DNA of 64,000 nt. Source: Paenibacillus tengchongensis (lineage in GTDB: Bacteria > Bacillota > Bacilli > Paenibacillales > Paenibacillaceae). The notes beneath the pieces are model-generated. The model did no database searches and was not told where the DNA came from. It was given only the letters and a program-made list of their open reading frames with translations. Each line of letters begins with the position of its first letter. Within the stretch, counting starts at the first letter, position 1. A program made the position numbers and the translations under genes. Shown here in pieces: positions 54,696-64,000 of the stretch. Location of the stretch: the NCBI RefSeq assembly GCF_008973665.1, contig NZ_WACP01000002.1:496001-560000 (forward strand). Direction: 5' to 3'.

Positions 54696-54753
54696 GCCGC
54701 ATAACAGCCCGTACATGCGATTCATCCGCTCCAACCAACGTAGATTATTAATC

Positions 54754-54788
54754 GAGCCCCTATTCGCCATGAGGCGAATAGGGCTCTT
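54754..54788 (+). terminator. Hairpin terminator after hpf
   Basis: GAGCCC-C-TATTCGCC pairs with GGCGAATAGGGCTC around ATGA; the T-tail is short (TTG). The rest of the gap to secA shows no gene. Confidence 0.7.
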
Positions 54789-54961
54789 GTGCGTATAAAT
54801 AGAGCAAGAAAAATAAGGCTGTGCCCGCTTGTATTGCGGCTTGTCTTACAAACTGTTACAATTTATGAAGCAGCGGAATCGAAATCAGTGAATAGAGGCC
54901 CTTTCAATTTTGTGAGGATGGGCTCGATTCCACCATCTGTGTTGCATGAAAGGGGTTAACC

Positions 54962-57466
54962 ATGCTAGGACTTGTGAAGAAAATTTTCGGCGACTCCAAT
55001 GATCGGGATGTCAAACGTCTGATGAAGACGGTCGAAATTATTAATGGAATGGAACCGGAGTTCCAGAAGCTTTCCAATGAGCAGCTGCAAGCCAAGACCG
55101 CGGAGTTCCGCGCCCGTATCGAGAAAGGCGAAACGCTGGAAGAGATTCTTCCCGAAGCCTTTGCCACCGTGCGTGAAGCATCCCGGCGGGTGCTGAACAA
55201 GCGGCATTTTGACGTTCAGCTGGTTGGCGGTATGGCGCTGCATGAAGGCAAAATTGCCGAAATGAAAACCGGCGAAGGCAAGACGCTGGTAGGAACACTC
55301 CCGGTATACCTGAATGCTCTGCTCGGCAAGGGCGTGCATGTGGTAACCGTCAATGACTATCTGGCCCAGCGCGACAGCGCGGAAATGGGACAAATCTATA
55401 ATTTCCTGGGAATGACCGTTGGCATCAACCTCAACGGCATGGACCATGCAGCTAAACAGGAAGCGTATGCCTGCGATATTACGTATGGCACGAACAATGA
55501 ATTCGGATTCGACTATCTGCGCGACAACATGGTGCTCTATAAAGAGCAGATGGTACAGCGCCCGCTATATTTCTGTACTATTGATGAAGTGGACTCCATT
55601 CTGATTGACGAAGCGCGGACACCGCTGATTATTTCCGGCCAGGCCGAGAAGTCCACGGAGCTGTATTATTCGGCGGACCGTTTCGTGAAGCGGCTTAATC
55701 CCGAAGAAGATTACACTGTCGACATCAAGGTGAAATCTGTGGCCCTAACCGAGAAGGGTGTGGCTGCCGCCGAGAGAGCCTTCGGTATCGACAATCTGTA
55801 CGACCACAGCCACGTTACACTGAACCATCATATCGTTCAGGCTCTGAAGGCCAATGTCATTATGCGCCGAGACGTGGATTATGTAGTGAATGAAGATGAA
55901 GTCGTCATCGTTGACGAGTTCACCGGCCGTCTGATGGCCGGACGCCGTTACAGTGACGGGCTCCACCAGGCGATTGAAGCCAAGGAAGAAATTCAGGTGC
56001 AGAACGAAAGCATGACGCTGGCTACGATTACGTTCCAGAACTACTTCCGCATGTACCGCAAGCTGGCGGGGATGACGGGTACCGCCAAGACCGAGGAAGA
56101 AGAATTTAAGAAGATCTACGGCCTTGAGGTTCTGCAGATCCCGACGAATAAACCAAATCAGCGTATAGACATGCCTGACGTGGTCTACAAGAGCGAGAAC
56201 GGCAAGTTCAACGCTGTCGTTGCGGAGATTGTAGAACGCCACAAGAAGAACCAGCCGGTGCTGGTAGGTACGGTGTCGATCGAGAACTCCGAACGCGTCT
56301 CCGAAATGCTGAAGCGCAAAGGCGTCCGGCACCAGGTACTCAACGCGAAGCATCATGCCGCTGAAGCGGAAATCATTACCCACGCCGGTCAACCGGGTAT
56401 GGTAACGATCGCCACGAATATGGCCGGACGCGGTACTGACATTGTTCTTGGCGAAGGTGTCACTGAACTGGGCGGCTTGCATATTATTGGTACGGAACGC
56501 CATGAATCCCGGCGTATCGATAATCAGCTGCGCGGGCGTGCAGGACGCCAGGGCGATCCGGGCTCGACCCAGTTCTATCTGTCGCTCGGCGATGAATTGA
56601 TGAAGCGTTTCGGCGCAGACAACGTGCTGAATATGATGGATCGTCTCGGCTTTGAGGAAGATCAGCCGATTGAGAGCAAGATGATCACCCGTGCGATTGA
56701 ATCCGCCCAGAAACGGGTCGAAGGCAACAACTTTGATATCCGCAAAGTGGTATTGCAGTATGACGATGTGATGAACCAGCAGCGCGAGATTATCTATAAG
56801 CAGCGCCGTGAGATTCTTGAGTCCGAGAATATCAAGGACATCGTTCTGGAAATGATCAAGCCGGTTATTGAACGTGTAGTAGCGGCCCATTGCAGCGACG
56901 AAATTCCTGAGAACTGGGAGTTGCAGGAAGTTGCCGACTATGTGAACAGCAAGCTGCTTGACGAAGGCACCCTGACCCGCGACGACCTGTGGGGTAAGGA
57001 AGTCGAAGAGATGGTGGAATACATCTTCGGACGCGTCCTTGAGAAGTACGCTGCCCGTGAAGAGCGGCTCGGCGCTGAACTGGTCCGCGAATTCGAGAAG
57101 GTTATCGTGCTGCGCTCCGTAGACAGCAAATGGATGGACCATATCGATGCGATGGATCAGCTGCGTCAGGGGATCCATCTGCGTGCTTACGGCGGTACCG
57201 ATCCGCTGCGTGAGTACCAGTTCGAAGGCTTTGAGATGTTCAATGCGATGACGGCCGCCATTCAGGAGGAAGTCTCGACTTACATCATGAAAGCTCATAT
57301 CGAAACCAACCAGCAGCGGCAGTCCGTGGTGGATGAGGACAAAATCTCCACCAACGGCGAGCCGACCGAGAAACGTCCGGTGCATGTGGAGGCGGCTATC
57401 GGCCGCAATGATCCTTGCCCTTGCGGCAGCGGCAAGAAGTATAAGAATTGCCACGGCCAGAACTAA
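54962..57466 (+). CDS. secA: Preprotein translocase ATPase SecA
   Basis: Motor ATPase that drives secretory proteins through SecYEG; here it would export the SLH and other surface proteins. The 834-residue protein has Walker [15 protein letters not shown], Walker [15 protein letters not shown] (DEAR), helicase motifs [19 protein letters not shown] and [20 protein letters not shown], and the C-terminal zinc-finger [14 protein letters not shown]. Length matches B. subtilis SecA (841). Start ATG 54962 follows GAAAGGGG. It is followed by prfB after a terminator. Confidence 0.98.
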   Translation: MLGLVKKIFGDSNDRDVKRLMKTVEIINGMEPEFQKLSNEQLQAKTAEFRARIEKGETLEEILPEAFATVREASRRVLNKRHFDVQLVGGMALHEGKIAEMKTGEGKTLVGTLPVYLNALLGKGVHVVTVNDYLAQRDSAEMGQIYNFLGMTVGINLNGMDHAAKQEAYACDITYGTNNEFGFDYLRDNMVLYKEQMVQRPLYFCTIDEVDSILIDEARTPLIISGQAEKSTELYYSADRFVKRLNPEEDYTVDIKVKSVALTEKGVAAAERAFGIDNLYDHSHVTLNHHIVQALKANVIMRRDVDYVVNEDEVVIVDEFTGRLMAGRRYSDGLHQAIEAKEEIQVQNESMTLATITFQNYFRMYRKLAGMTGTAKTEEEEFKKIYGLEVLQIPTNKPNQRIDMPDVVYKSENGKFNAVVAEIVERHKKNQPVLVGTVSIENSERVSEMLKRKGVRHQVLNAKHHAAEAEIITHAGQPGMVTIATNMAGRGTDIVLGEGVTELGGLHIIGTERHESRRIDNQLRGRAGRQGDPGSTQFYLSLGDELMKRFGADNVLNMMDRLGFEEDQPIESKMITRAIESAQKRVEGNNFDIRKVVLQYDDVMNQQREIIYKQRREILESENIKDIVLEMIKPVIERVVAAHCSDEIPENWELQEVADYVNSKLLDEGTLTRDDLWGKEVEEMVEYIFGRVLEKYAAREERLGAELVREFEKVIVLRSVDSKWMDHIDAMDQLRQGIHLRAYGGTDPLREYQFEGFEMFNAMTAAIQEEVSTYIMKAHIETNQQRQSVVDEDKISTNGEPTEKRPVHVEAAIGRNDPCPCGSGKKYKNCHGQN

Positions 57467-57487
57467 GCGTTCTGTCAGGCAATGTAT

Positions 57488-57534
57488 AGCGGCTGGGCCC
57501 GGGGATTTCCCGTCTGCGGTCCGGCCGCTTTTTA
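57488..57534 (+). terminator. Intrinsic terminator between secA and prfB
   Basis: AGCGGC...CCGGGG pairs with the following CCCG...GGCCGCT as a long interrupted stem, followed by TTTTT. Confidence 0.8.
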
Positions 57535-57619
57535 ACGGAAACAACTGTTTCGCTTAAGACGATGGAGTATTAAAGATACAGTATGGATAAATTAATGGAA
57601 GCAATGGAGGGATTGAACA

Positions 57620-58733
57620 GTGATTGATTCCAGTGTGAAGCAGGATCTGCGTGAAATCGGCAAGAAATTAACCAACCTTAGGGGGTCTCTTTGACTTAGA
57701 CCTCAAGAAGGAAATGATCGCGAACTTTGAAGAGAAGATGTCGGCGCCGGATTTCTGGGATGATCCCGAGAAGGCGCAGAGCGTCATTTCCGAAATGAAT
57801 GCGGTGAAATCCGGTGTAGACCAATATGAGAAGCTGCAGCAGGAATACGACGACACTTCGATGATGCTGGAATTGGCCGACGAGGAAGGCGATGAGGACC
57901 TGGCGGCGGAAACTGCAGGTACGCTTAAAACGTTGGTTGGCAAAGTTGATGAGTTCGAGCTTCAGCTGCTCCTGAACCAGCCGTATGACAAGCTGAATGC
58001 GATTCTCGAGCTGCATCCGGGCGCCGGCGGTACGGAATCCCAGGACTGGGGACAGATGCTGCTGCGCATGTACACCCGCTGGGCGGAGAAAAGCGGCTTC
58101 AAGGTCGAGGTGCTCGACTATCTGCCCGGCGATGAGGCGGGGATCAAGAGTGTTACCCTGCTGATCAAGGGCTTTAATGCCTACGGTTATCTAAAGGCCG
58201 AGAAGGGTGTACACCGGCTGGTGCGGATCTCGCCGTTTGACGCTTCAGGCCGCCGCCATACCTCCTTCGTATCTTGTGACGTCATGCCGGAGGTCTCGGA
58301 CGATATTGAAGTGGAAATCCGGACCGAGGATCTCAAGATCGATACCTACCGGGCCAGCGGTGCGGGCGGACAGCATATCAACACGACGGACTCCGCGGTA
58401 CGAATTACCCATATTCCAACGGGAGTGGTTGTCTCCTGTCAGAACGAGCGTTCACAGATTAAGAACCGCGAGCAGGCCATGAAGATGCTGCGCTCCAAGC
58501 TCTATGAGCGTAAAGTGCAGGAGCATCAGCAGGAGCTGGATGAGATCCGGGGCGAGCAATCTGACATTGCCTGGGGCAGCCAGATCCGGTCCTATGTATT
58601 CCACCCTTATAGTATGGTAAAGGATCACCGTACTTCCGTGGAAACGGGGAACGTGGGTGCTGTAATGGACGGCGATCTCAATCTGTTCATCGACGGCTAT
58701 CTGCGCAGCCAGATCAAGACGGAAGTTGAATAA
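57620..58733 (+). CDS. prfB: Peptide chain release factor 2, with programmed +1 frameshift
   Basis: Recognises UGA and UAA stop codons. The gene is split by its natural frameshift: codons from GTG 57620 reach CTT TGA (stop at 57692-57694), and translation shifts +1 after CTT 57689-57691, skipping T57692, to continue at GAC 57693. AGGGGG (57680-57685), three bases before CTT, is the stimulating internal Shine-Dalgarno sequence. The joined product is 370 residues with the anticodon-like SPF in [13 protein letters not shown] and catalytic GGQ in [21 protein letters not shown] precedes the start. UGA use at the slippery site is the usual autoregulation. Confidence 0.97.
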
Positions 58734-58742
58734 TTACACAAG

Positions 58743-58779
58743 AATTCCTACGCGTCTTCGGAGGTGTAGGAATTTTTTT
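58743..58779 (+). terminator. Intrinsic terminator after prfB
   Basis: AATTCCTAC and GTAGGAATT flank a 14-base loop, followed by TTTTT. Confidence 0.85.
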
Positions 58780-58810
58780 GACCGATATAGAGAAGGGGAA
58801 CAAACAATAC

Positions 58811-59695
58811 ATGGAAAAGATCAATAAACGCAAACAACCTCCTCTGATCCCGCTGAACGGGCCGCTCCGGCATGCCGTGGATATCGCGCTGATCCTGATC
58901 GGCTCGCTGATTACAGGCGTCGGCTTCAATCTGTTCTTCCTGCCGAACAGGATCGCTTCCGGCGGAGTATCAGGACTGTCCGTCCTGGCCGAGGCCTGGT
59001 TCGGCGCCGAGCCGGCGTTCACCCAATGGGCGCTGAATATTCCGCTCTTTATCCTGGGTATCATCTTCCTGGGCAAGCAGTATGGTATGCGCTCTCTGCT
59101 GGGCAGTATCGTGCTGCCGCTTTTTATTTATTTGACCAAAGACGGTCCTGTGCCGACCACCAACCCGCTGTTGGCGTCCATCTATGGTGGCATTGCCGTA
59201 GGTCTGGGGCTCGGGCTGGTGTTCCGCGGACGCGGCTCCACAGGGGGGCTGACCATTCTCGCGCAGATTATTCAGAAGGTAACCGGCTTCAGCTTCTCGT
59301 TGTCCGTGGTGCTGCTGGACGGCACCGTGATTACACTGGCTGCGTTCGTGCTGGGCATGGAGCAGGCGATGTATGCGCTGATCGGGCTGTTTGTCACCGG
59401 CAAGGTGATCGACGCGCTTGAGGTGGGCTTCAGTGTAACCAAAGTGGCGTACATTATTTCCGATCAGACGGAGGAAATCTCCCAGGCCATTCTAAATGAT
59501 CTGGACCGTGGCCTGACCAAGCTGAATGCGCAGGGCGGCTATACCGGCGATGACCGCACGGTGCTGATGGCCGTTGTCGGGCAAAATGAAATCACCCGCC
59601 TCAAAGCAATCGTCCGCACCGTCGATCCTGAAGCGTTCGTCATTATTACCGAAGCGCACGAGGTGCTCGGCGAAGGATTTAAGAGAGAAGCGTAA
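58811..59695 (+). CDS. YitT-family membrane protein
   Basis: Integral membrane protein of unknown transport role (YitT/DUF161). The 294-residue product has about six hydrophobic segments in the first 200 residues, with family phrases FNLFFLPNRIASGGVSGLSV, GLGLGLVFRGRGSTGGLTIL and ALIGLFVTGKVIDALEVGFS, then a cytoplasmic DUF2179 domain (AYIISDQTEEISQAILNDLD, VVGQNEITRLKAIVRTVDPE). ATG 58811 is about 10 bases after GAGAAGGGGAA; an upstream TTG (58778) lies in the terminator. The terminator on each side indicates a separate transcript. Confidence 0.9.
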   Translation: MEKINKRKQPPLIPLNGPLRHAVDIALILIGSLITGVGFNLFFLPNRIASGGVSGLSVLAEAWFGAEPAFTQWALNIPLFILGIIFLGKQYGMRSLLGSIVLPLFIYLTKDGPVPTTNPLLASIYGGIAVGLGLGLVFRGRGSTGGLTILAQIIQKVTGFSFSLSVVLLDGTVITLAAFVLGMEQAMYALIGLFVTGKVIDALEVGFSVTKVAYIISDQTEEISQAILNDLDRGLTKLNAQGGYTGDDRTVLMAVVGQNEITRLKAIVRTVDPEAFVIITEAHEVLGEGFKREA

Positions 59696-59706
59696 GCCTT
59701 AAGGAA

Positions 59707-59729
59707 AGAGGGCTTGCGCTCTCTTTTTT
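59707..59729 (+). terminator. Intrinsic terminator after the YitT-family gene
   Basis: AGAGGGC and GCTCTCT (one G-T pair) with loop TTGC, followed by T residues. Confidence 0.8.
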
Positions 59730-59807
59730 ATAATGGAGTGTATTTAAGGTTAACGTGTATCAGATGAAAAGAGTATGAAAAAGGGCAAATAAAGTTGACG
59801 CTACGTG

Positions 59808-59836
59808 TTGTATTTATATTAATTGGGTCGTATAAT
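59808..59836 (+). promoter_or_regulatory. Candidate sigma-A promoter of the arginine genes
   Basis: A perfect TATAAT (59831-59836) lies 17 bases after TTGTAT (59808-59813). TTGACG at 59795-59800 with TATTAA 16 bases downstream is a second option. TATTCATT near 59857 resembles an ArgR half-site but no clear full box is seen. Confidence 0.5.
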
Positions 59837-59892
59837 AATACATATTTGCAGGACGGTATTCATTTCATTATAGCTTGCAGCGGGAAGCGGGG

Positions 59893-60948
59893 ATGACAGT
59901 GCAAGGAAAGCTTAGAGCAGCAATTGTCGGTTCAACGGGATATGGGGGCGTGGAGCTGATCCGGCTTCTGCAGAACCACCCGGATGTCGAGATTACATCG
60001 GTAATCTCTTCATCCAGCAGCGGGGAGCCGATTGAGGCGGGGTTTCCGCATTTGACGGGATTGTTCACGCAGCCGCTGGACGGGGTGAACCCGGCAGAGA
60101 TTGCTGGCAAGGCCGATGTGGTCTTTACGGCAACGCCTTCCGGTGTAAGTACAAAGCTCGTGCCGCAGCTGCTGGAGGCCGGCCTTAAGGTCATTGATTT
60201 GTCCGGCGATTTCCGGCTCAAGGACGGTGCAGAATACGAACTGTGGTATAAGCACCCGGCTCCTCCGGCGGCATATCTTGAAGAGGCGGTATACGGTTTA
60301 TGCGAGGTGTACGGGGAGCGCGCGGCTGGCGCTAAGTTCATCTCGAACCCCGGATGTTATCCGACGGCAACGCTGCTTGGGCTGCTGCCTGCGCTGGAAG
60401 CCGGCTGGATTCAGCCGGAGAGCATCATCATTGATGCGAAGTCGGGCGTATCGGGATCGGGACGGGGAGTCAGTCTTGGGGTGCATTTTGCCGAAGTAAA
60501 TGAGAATTTCAAAGCCTATAAGGTCAACAAGCATCAGCATATTCCGGAAATTGAGCAGGTGCTGACCGAGACAGCCGGCAAGCAGGTGACAGTAACGTTC
60601 ACCACACATCTGGTGCCGATGACCCGCGGGATTATGAGCACGATGTATGCAGGAATGAACGGGCAGCACAGCGAAAATGAGTTTGTGGAGTTATACCGTA
60701 ACTATTATGCAGGACGGCCCTTTGTACGGGTGCGGAATGAAGGCGTGCTGCCGGCGACGAAGGAAGTCAGCGGCTCCAACTATTGCGATATCGGCTTTGC
60801 TGCAGACGCCCGTACAGGACGGGTTACGATTGTGTCGGTGATCGACAATGTGGTCAAAGGCGCAGCCGGACAGGCGATTCAGAACCTTAACTTGATGATG
60901 GGATGGGAGGAAACCCGCGGGCTGGGATTCACACCGGTGTATCCTTAA
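59893..60948 (+). CDS. argC: N-acetyl-gamma-glutamyl-phosphate reductase
   Basis: NADPH-dependent reductase, third step of arginine biosynthesis. The 351-residue protein has the nucleotide-binding start AAIVGSTGYGGVELIRLL, the phrase VIDLSGDFRLKD, the catalytic Cys155 in SNPGCYPTATL, and the histidine motif HLVPMTRGI. Start ATG 59893 follows GGGAAGCGGGG; in-frame ATG 59875 lies upstream with no good ribosome-binding site. It heads an argCJBD cluster that runs to the window edge. Confidence 0.96.
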   Translation: MTVQGKLRAAIVGSTGYGGVELIRLLQNHPDVEITSVISSSSSGEPIEAGFPHLTGLFTQPLDGVNPAEIAGKADVVFTATPSGVSTKLVPQLLEAGLKVIDLSGDFRLKDGAEYELWYKHPAPPAAYLEEAVYGLCEVYGERAAGAKFISNPGCYPTATLLGLLPALEAGWIQPESIIIDAKSGVSGSGRGVSLGVHFAEVNENFKAYKVNKHQHIPEIEQVLTETAGKQVTVTFTTHLVPMTRGIMSTMYAGMNGQHSENEFVELYRNYYAGRPFVRVRNEGVLPATKEVSGSNYCDIGFAADARTGRVTIVSVIDNVVKGAAGQAIQNLNLMMGWEETRGLGFTPVYP

Positions 60949-60969
60949 GGGCGAAGCGGTCACGAGATC

Positions 60970-62199
60970 ATGAGCGAACAGTTATTTACCGCCTTGGAAG
61001 GCGGAAGCATCACCACACCGAAGGGCTTCACCTCCGGAGGACTGCATTGCGGCCTCAAAAAGACTGACCGCAACGACCTCGCAGCCATTCTGTGCGAGGT
61101 TCCGGCAACCGCAGCGGCCGTGTACACGACCAATGTGTTCCAGGCGGCGCCGCTAAAGGTAACGCGCGAGAGTCTGGCAGACGGCACGCTGCAGGCCATT
61201 GTCGTCAACAGCGGCAACGCCAACGCCTGCACCGGCGGGCAGGGCGAAGCCGATGCCTATGAGATGCGCGCAGCCGCAGCCCGGGCGCTGGGCGTGAAGG
61301 AGCAGGATGTCGCCGTTGCCTCGACCGGCGTGATCGGCGAGCTGCTGAAGATGGAGTGCGTACGCGGCGGCATCGCCGCGCTGCCGGAGAAGCTGGACGG
61401 CGGGAGCGCCGGTGCGGAGGAGTTCTGCCAGGCTATTCTGACGACCGACCTCGTCAAGAAGGAAAGCTGTGTGGAGGTTCTTGTCGGCGGCGTTACAGTG
61501 ACGATTGCCGGAGCCGCCAAAGGGTCGGGGATGATTCACCCCAACATGGCCACGATGCTCGGCTTCATGACGACCGATGCCGCAATTGCCGGGGAGGACC
61601 TGCTTAGACTGCTGCGTACTGCAACCAATACTACTTTTAATATGATCACAGTCGACGGCGATACGAGCACCAATGATATGCTGGTGACTATGGCCAGCGG
61701 ACTGGCCGGGAATGAGCCGCTGACGCGGCTGCATCCGGATTGGGACGCTTTTGCCGCAGCGTTCACGCATGTGTGCAGGGTGCTGGCCAAGGCGATTGCC
61801 CGCGACGGCGAAGGCGCGACCAAGCTGATTGAAGTGCAGATTAGCGGTGCGGTGCATGATGAAGCGGCTGCCGCTATCGCCAAGACGGTAGTAGGCTCTA
61901 GCCTGGTGAAATCGGCGATCTTCGGTGCGGATGCGAACTGGGGCCGGGTGATTGCGGCGGTAGGGCGCGCCGGAGTACCGGTGTCGCCGGAGAACGTGAA
62001 TATTGCACTGGGTGACATCGCGGTGCTTAAGGGCTCGCGTCCGGTTGCTTTTGACGAAGAGAAGGCGCTGCACTACCTGCAAAAGAGCGACACCGTGCTA
62101 ATCACGGTTGCGTTGTCTGACGGAGACGGCCAGGCTACCGCATGGGGCTGCGACCTGACGTATGATTACGTGCGCATTAATGCCGCCTATCGTACCTGA
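60970..62199 (+). CDS. argJ: Bifunctional glutamate N-acetyltransferase/ornithine acetyltransferase
   Basis: Recycles acetyl groups between N-acetylornithine and glutamate and can also acetylate glutamate from acetyl-CoA. The 409-residue precursor has the self-cleavage site in IHPNMATMLGFM, with Thr195 becoming the N-terminal nucleophile of the beta chain, plus GNANACTGGQGEADA and the conserved DGEGATKLIEV. It follows argC by 21 bases and is followed by argB, in the Bacillus arrangement. Whether it is mono- or bifunctional cannot be told from sequence alone. Confidence 0.96.
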   Translation: MSEQLFTALEGGSITTPKGFTSGGLHCGLKKTDRNDLAAILCEVPATAAAVYTTNVFQAAPLKVTRESLADGTLQAIVVNSGNANACTGGQGEADAYEMRAAAARALGVKEQDVAVASTGVIGELLKMECVRGGIAALPEKLDGGSAGAEEFCQAILTTDLVKKESCVEVLVGGVTVTIAGAAKGSGMIHPNMATMLGFMTTDAAIAGEDLLRLLRTATNTTFNMITVDGDTSTNDMLVTMASGLAGNEPLTRLHPDWDAFAAAFTHVCRVLAKAIARDGEGATKLIEVQISGAVHDEAAAAIAKTVVGSSLVKSAIFGADANWGRVIAAVGRAGVPVSPENVNIALGDIAVLKGSRPVAFDEEKALHYLQKSDTVLITVALSDGDGQATAWGCDLTYDYVRINAAYRT

Positions 62200-62226
62200 T
62201 CAGGCCGGGAGGAGGAGACTAACCCG

Positions 62227-63027
62227 ATGACACGTGAATTCATATCGGATGTATTTGTGATGAAGTGCGGAGGCAGCACACTGGCTGCTCTGCCGGATTC
62301 ATTTTTTGAAGATTTACGGAAACTGCAGAGTGCAGGCGTTCAGCCTGTAATCGTCCATGGCGGCGGGCCGGCAATCTCCGGCAATCTGGAAAAGCTCGGG
62401 ATCGAGAGCGGCTTCGTGAACGGCCTGCGGGTGACGACCGAGGAAGTGCTGGATGTGGTGGAGATGACGCTGGCCGGAAGCATCAACAAAGCGATTGTGC
62501 GGCGTATCCAGGGCAGCGGCGGGCAGGCGCTGGGCTTATCCGGCGTAGACGGCAAGCTGATTACGGCACGCCCGGTGGCGAATGCCGACGAAGTGGGCCA
62601 GGTCGGCGAAGTGACGGAAGTGAAGGCGGACATTATCGAAGGAATTCTGGCCTTGGGCTACATTCCGGTCATTGCCCCGATAGGTGTAGATGCCGGGGGA
62701 CGGCGTTATAATATCAATGCGGATACAGCCGCCGGTGCAGTCGCTTCGTTCATAGCTTCGCCCAAAATGATTGTGGTGACCGACGTGCCGGGCATTATGC
62801 GGACCATTGAAGGCGAGAAGAAGGTGCTGCCGTCCGTGACCGAAGCGGAAATCGAAGCGCTGATTGCCAGCGGAGAGATCTATGGCGGAATGATACCGAA
62901 GGTGCGCGCGGCTATGGACTGCCTGCAGGGCAACGTCTCCGAAGTGGTGATTGTGGACGGCAAGGAGCCGCAGGTGCTCAGCCGGGTGCTGAACGGAGAG
63001 ACGATCGGGACGAGGATTGTGCGCTGA
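62227..63027 (+). CDS. argB: Acetylglutamate kinase
   Basis: Phosphorylates N-acetylglutamate, second step of arginine synthesis. The 266-residue protein has MKCGGSTL in place of the more common KIGGS start, the substrate loop VIVHGGGPAISGNLEKLG, GLRVTTEEVLDVVEMTLAG, and the ATP-site region YNINADTAAGAVAS. The length is close to the B. subtilis enzyme (258). It starts 27 bases after argJ with GGAGGAG upstream. A 357-base gap separates it from argD. Confidence 0.95.
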   Translation: MTREFISDVFVMKCGGSTLAALPDSFFEDLRKLQSAGVQPVIVHGGGPAISGNLEKLGIESGFVNGLRVTTEEVLDVVEMTLAGSINKAIVRRIQGSGGQALGLSGVDGKLITARPVANADEVGQVGEVTEVKADIIEGILALGYIPVIAPIGVDAGGRRYNINADTAAGAVASFIASPKMIVVTDVPGIMRTIEGEKKVLPSVTEAEIEALIASGEIYGGMIPKVRAAMDCLQGNVSEVVIVDGKEPQVLSRVLNGETIGTRIVR

Positions 63028-63384
63028 AGGTGGATGCAAGCCGGGAGTGTCTACGGCGGGAAGCAGCCGGAGGCATTTTCCCGGAGTTATGCCTAGCCTC
63101 ATGAGTTACTCGGTTGTTCTAACATAAATAATTGGCTTATCGCATACTAATTTAGCCTGTTTTCCTGATTACGACGATCTAATTTGATTATCGCTACTTA
63201 ATTTAAGCGGTTTTAGTGTAACCATCCATTTTCCCCTATATTAAGTGGCGGTTATCCAACTAATTCTGTGAAGCCTGGCATTAAGGTGAAGTTAGTTTGC
63301 GATTCTCCAACTATACAGATTGGCCTTATTAAAATTACAGCCCTGGCGGATTACCGCAGCGGCATGGTGGGAGAGTGACTAAGA
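63028..63384. repeat. Gene-free stretch with degenerate repeats between argB and argD
   Basis: No gene is seen in these 357 bases. The part from about 63121 is AT-rich with a degenerate repeat: TTATCGC followed by an ACTNAATTTA-type sequence at 63137 and again at 63188 (51 bases apart). Related CTAATT/AACTTA-like words continue to about 63330. A GC-rich stretch of loosely repeated CCGGGAG/CCGGAG words (63038-63100) precedes it. Confidence 0.55.
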
Positions 63385-64000
63385 ATGAGTGAGCTTACAC
63401 AGGCGGAAAAAGATTCTTTGACAGGGGAGCCGCAGACACGCCGCGTACATACGGAAGCGCAGGAGGCCGCTCCTGCCAAGCTGAGTGCGGTATTTCCGTC
63501 CTACGCCAGGTATGATCTCAGCCTGGTTAAAGGCCAGGGCAGCTGGGTCTGGGACGACCAGGGCAATAAGTACCTGGATTTCATGTGCGGCCTGGCTGTA
63601 ACGAGCCTCGGGCATGCCCCGGAGAAGGTTGGCGCGAAGCTGAAGGCGCAGATCGATACGCTGTGGCATGTGTCGAACCTGTTCCATATTCCGGGACAGG
63701 ACCGTGTAGCGAAGCTGCTGACTGACAATAGCTGCGCTGATCAGGTCTTCTTCTGCAACAGCGGGGCGGAAGCGAATGAGGCGGCGATCAAGCTGGCCCG
63801 CCGCTACCATCAGAAGGTAAAGGGGACCGGACGCTACGAGGTGATTACCTTCGAGCAATCCTTCCACGGACGCACGCTGGCGACGCTGACGGCTACCGGG
63901 CAGCAAAAGGTCAAGGAAGGCTTCCTGCCGCTGCCGCAGGGCTTCAAGACGGTGCCACTGCACGATCTCGGCGCGCTCAAAGCCGCCATTAACGAGAATA
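63385..64000 (+). CDS. argD: Acetylornithine aminotransferase, 5' part
   Basis: PLP enzyme of arginine biosynthesis that makes N-acetylornithine. The first 205 residues are present; the gene runs past the window end. Visible are AVFPSYARYDLSLVKGQGSW, YLDFMCGLAVTSLGHAPEKV, the substrate-binding NSGAEANEAAIKLARRYHQK and FEQSFHGRTLATLTATGQQK. The PLP lysine is beyond the window. About 30 hydrophilic residues precede the homologous core compared with B. subtilis ArgD. Start ATG 63385 is preceded by GGGAGAG; an internal start is not excluded. Confidence 0.93.
   Translation, partial: MSELTQAEKDSLTGEPQTRRVHTEAQEAAPAKLSAVFPSYARYDLSLVKGQGSWVWDDQGNKYLDFMCGLAVTSLGHAPEKVGAKLKAQIDTLWHVSNLFHIPGQDRVAKLLTDNSCADQVFFCNSGAEANEAAIKLARRYHQKVKGTGRYEVITFEQSFHGRTLATLTATGQQKVKEGFLPLPQGFKTVPLHDLGALKAAINEN

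Noticed and set aside
55745..57544. Antisense open frame of 599 codons inside secA
   Set aside because: It mirrors SecA codons in GC-biased DNA and shows no family motif.

Overview
The window looks like the chromosome of a Gram-positive, spore-forming, flagellated, S-layer-bearing member of the Paenibacillaceae, most likely Paenibacillus. This is an inference from content and synteny; no database search was possible. All recognised genes lie on the plus strand. I found no rRNA, tRNA, CRISPR array, transposase or prophage gene.

Layout. 1-5.9 kb: the end of the ATP synthase operon (atpD, atpC), a YwzB-like membrane protein, murA, and the engulfment genes spoIID and spoIIQ. 6.1-9.5 kb: spoIIID, mbl, the hook/rod genes flhO and flhP and a small EpuA-like membrane protein. 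The order is close to Bacillus subtilis. 9.8-17.3 kb: fabZ, an alpha-phosphoglucomutase, then a cell-wall polymer cluster (DUF5693 membrane protein, CsaB pyruvyl transferase, TagA/WecG-type transferase, TagO-type transferase). 17.5-35.1 kb: a surface-protein block with three large SLH proteins, among them a probable main S-layer protein with a long, multi-promoter leader. Also here are a small secreted protein, an alpha/beta-type SASP, metK and a secreted phosphodiester glycosidase. 35.2-40.7 kb: degS-degU, an orphan membrane-anchored protein, comFA and comFC. 40.9-51.5 kb: the late flagellar cluster yvyF-flgM-flgN-flgK-flgL-yviE-fliW-csrA-hag-flaG-fliD-fliS-fliT, with sigma-D-type promoters and a CsrA-type hairpin in the flagellin leader. 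51.7-59.7 kb: a cold-shock gene and a fourth SLH gene, then hpf, secA, prfB with its programmed frameshift, and a YitT-family membrane protein. 59.9-64 kb: argC-argJ-argB and the start of argD.

How the parts fit. CsaB-type pyruvylation of a secondary cell-wall polymer is the known receptor modification for SLH domains. TagO and TagA families start such polymers, and alpha-phosphoglucomutase feeds hexose nucleotides. Polymer synthesis (10-17 kb) and its SLH clients (17-32 kb and 52 kb) therefore form one cell-surface system. The flagellar block is wired by FlgM/sigma-D and FliW/CsrA, and the sporulation genes carry matching sigma-F and sigma-E promoter sequences.

The most interesting signals are non-coding: hairpin repeats between atpD and atpC, 65-bp hairpin repeats before spoIID with dispersed relatives, the S-layer leader with two in-frame start sites, a promoter-terminator-promoter arrangement before metK, a sigma-D -10 element embedded in a terminator-like hairpin before flgM, and a degenerate repeat island between argB and argD.
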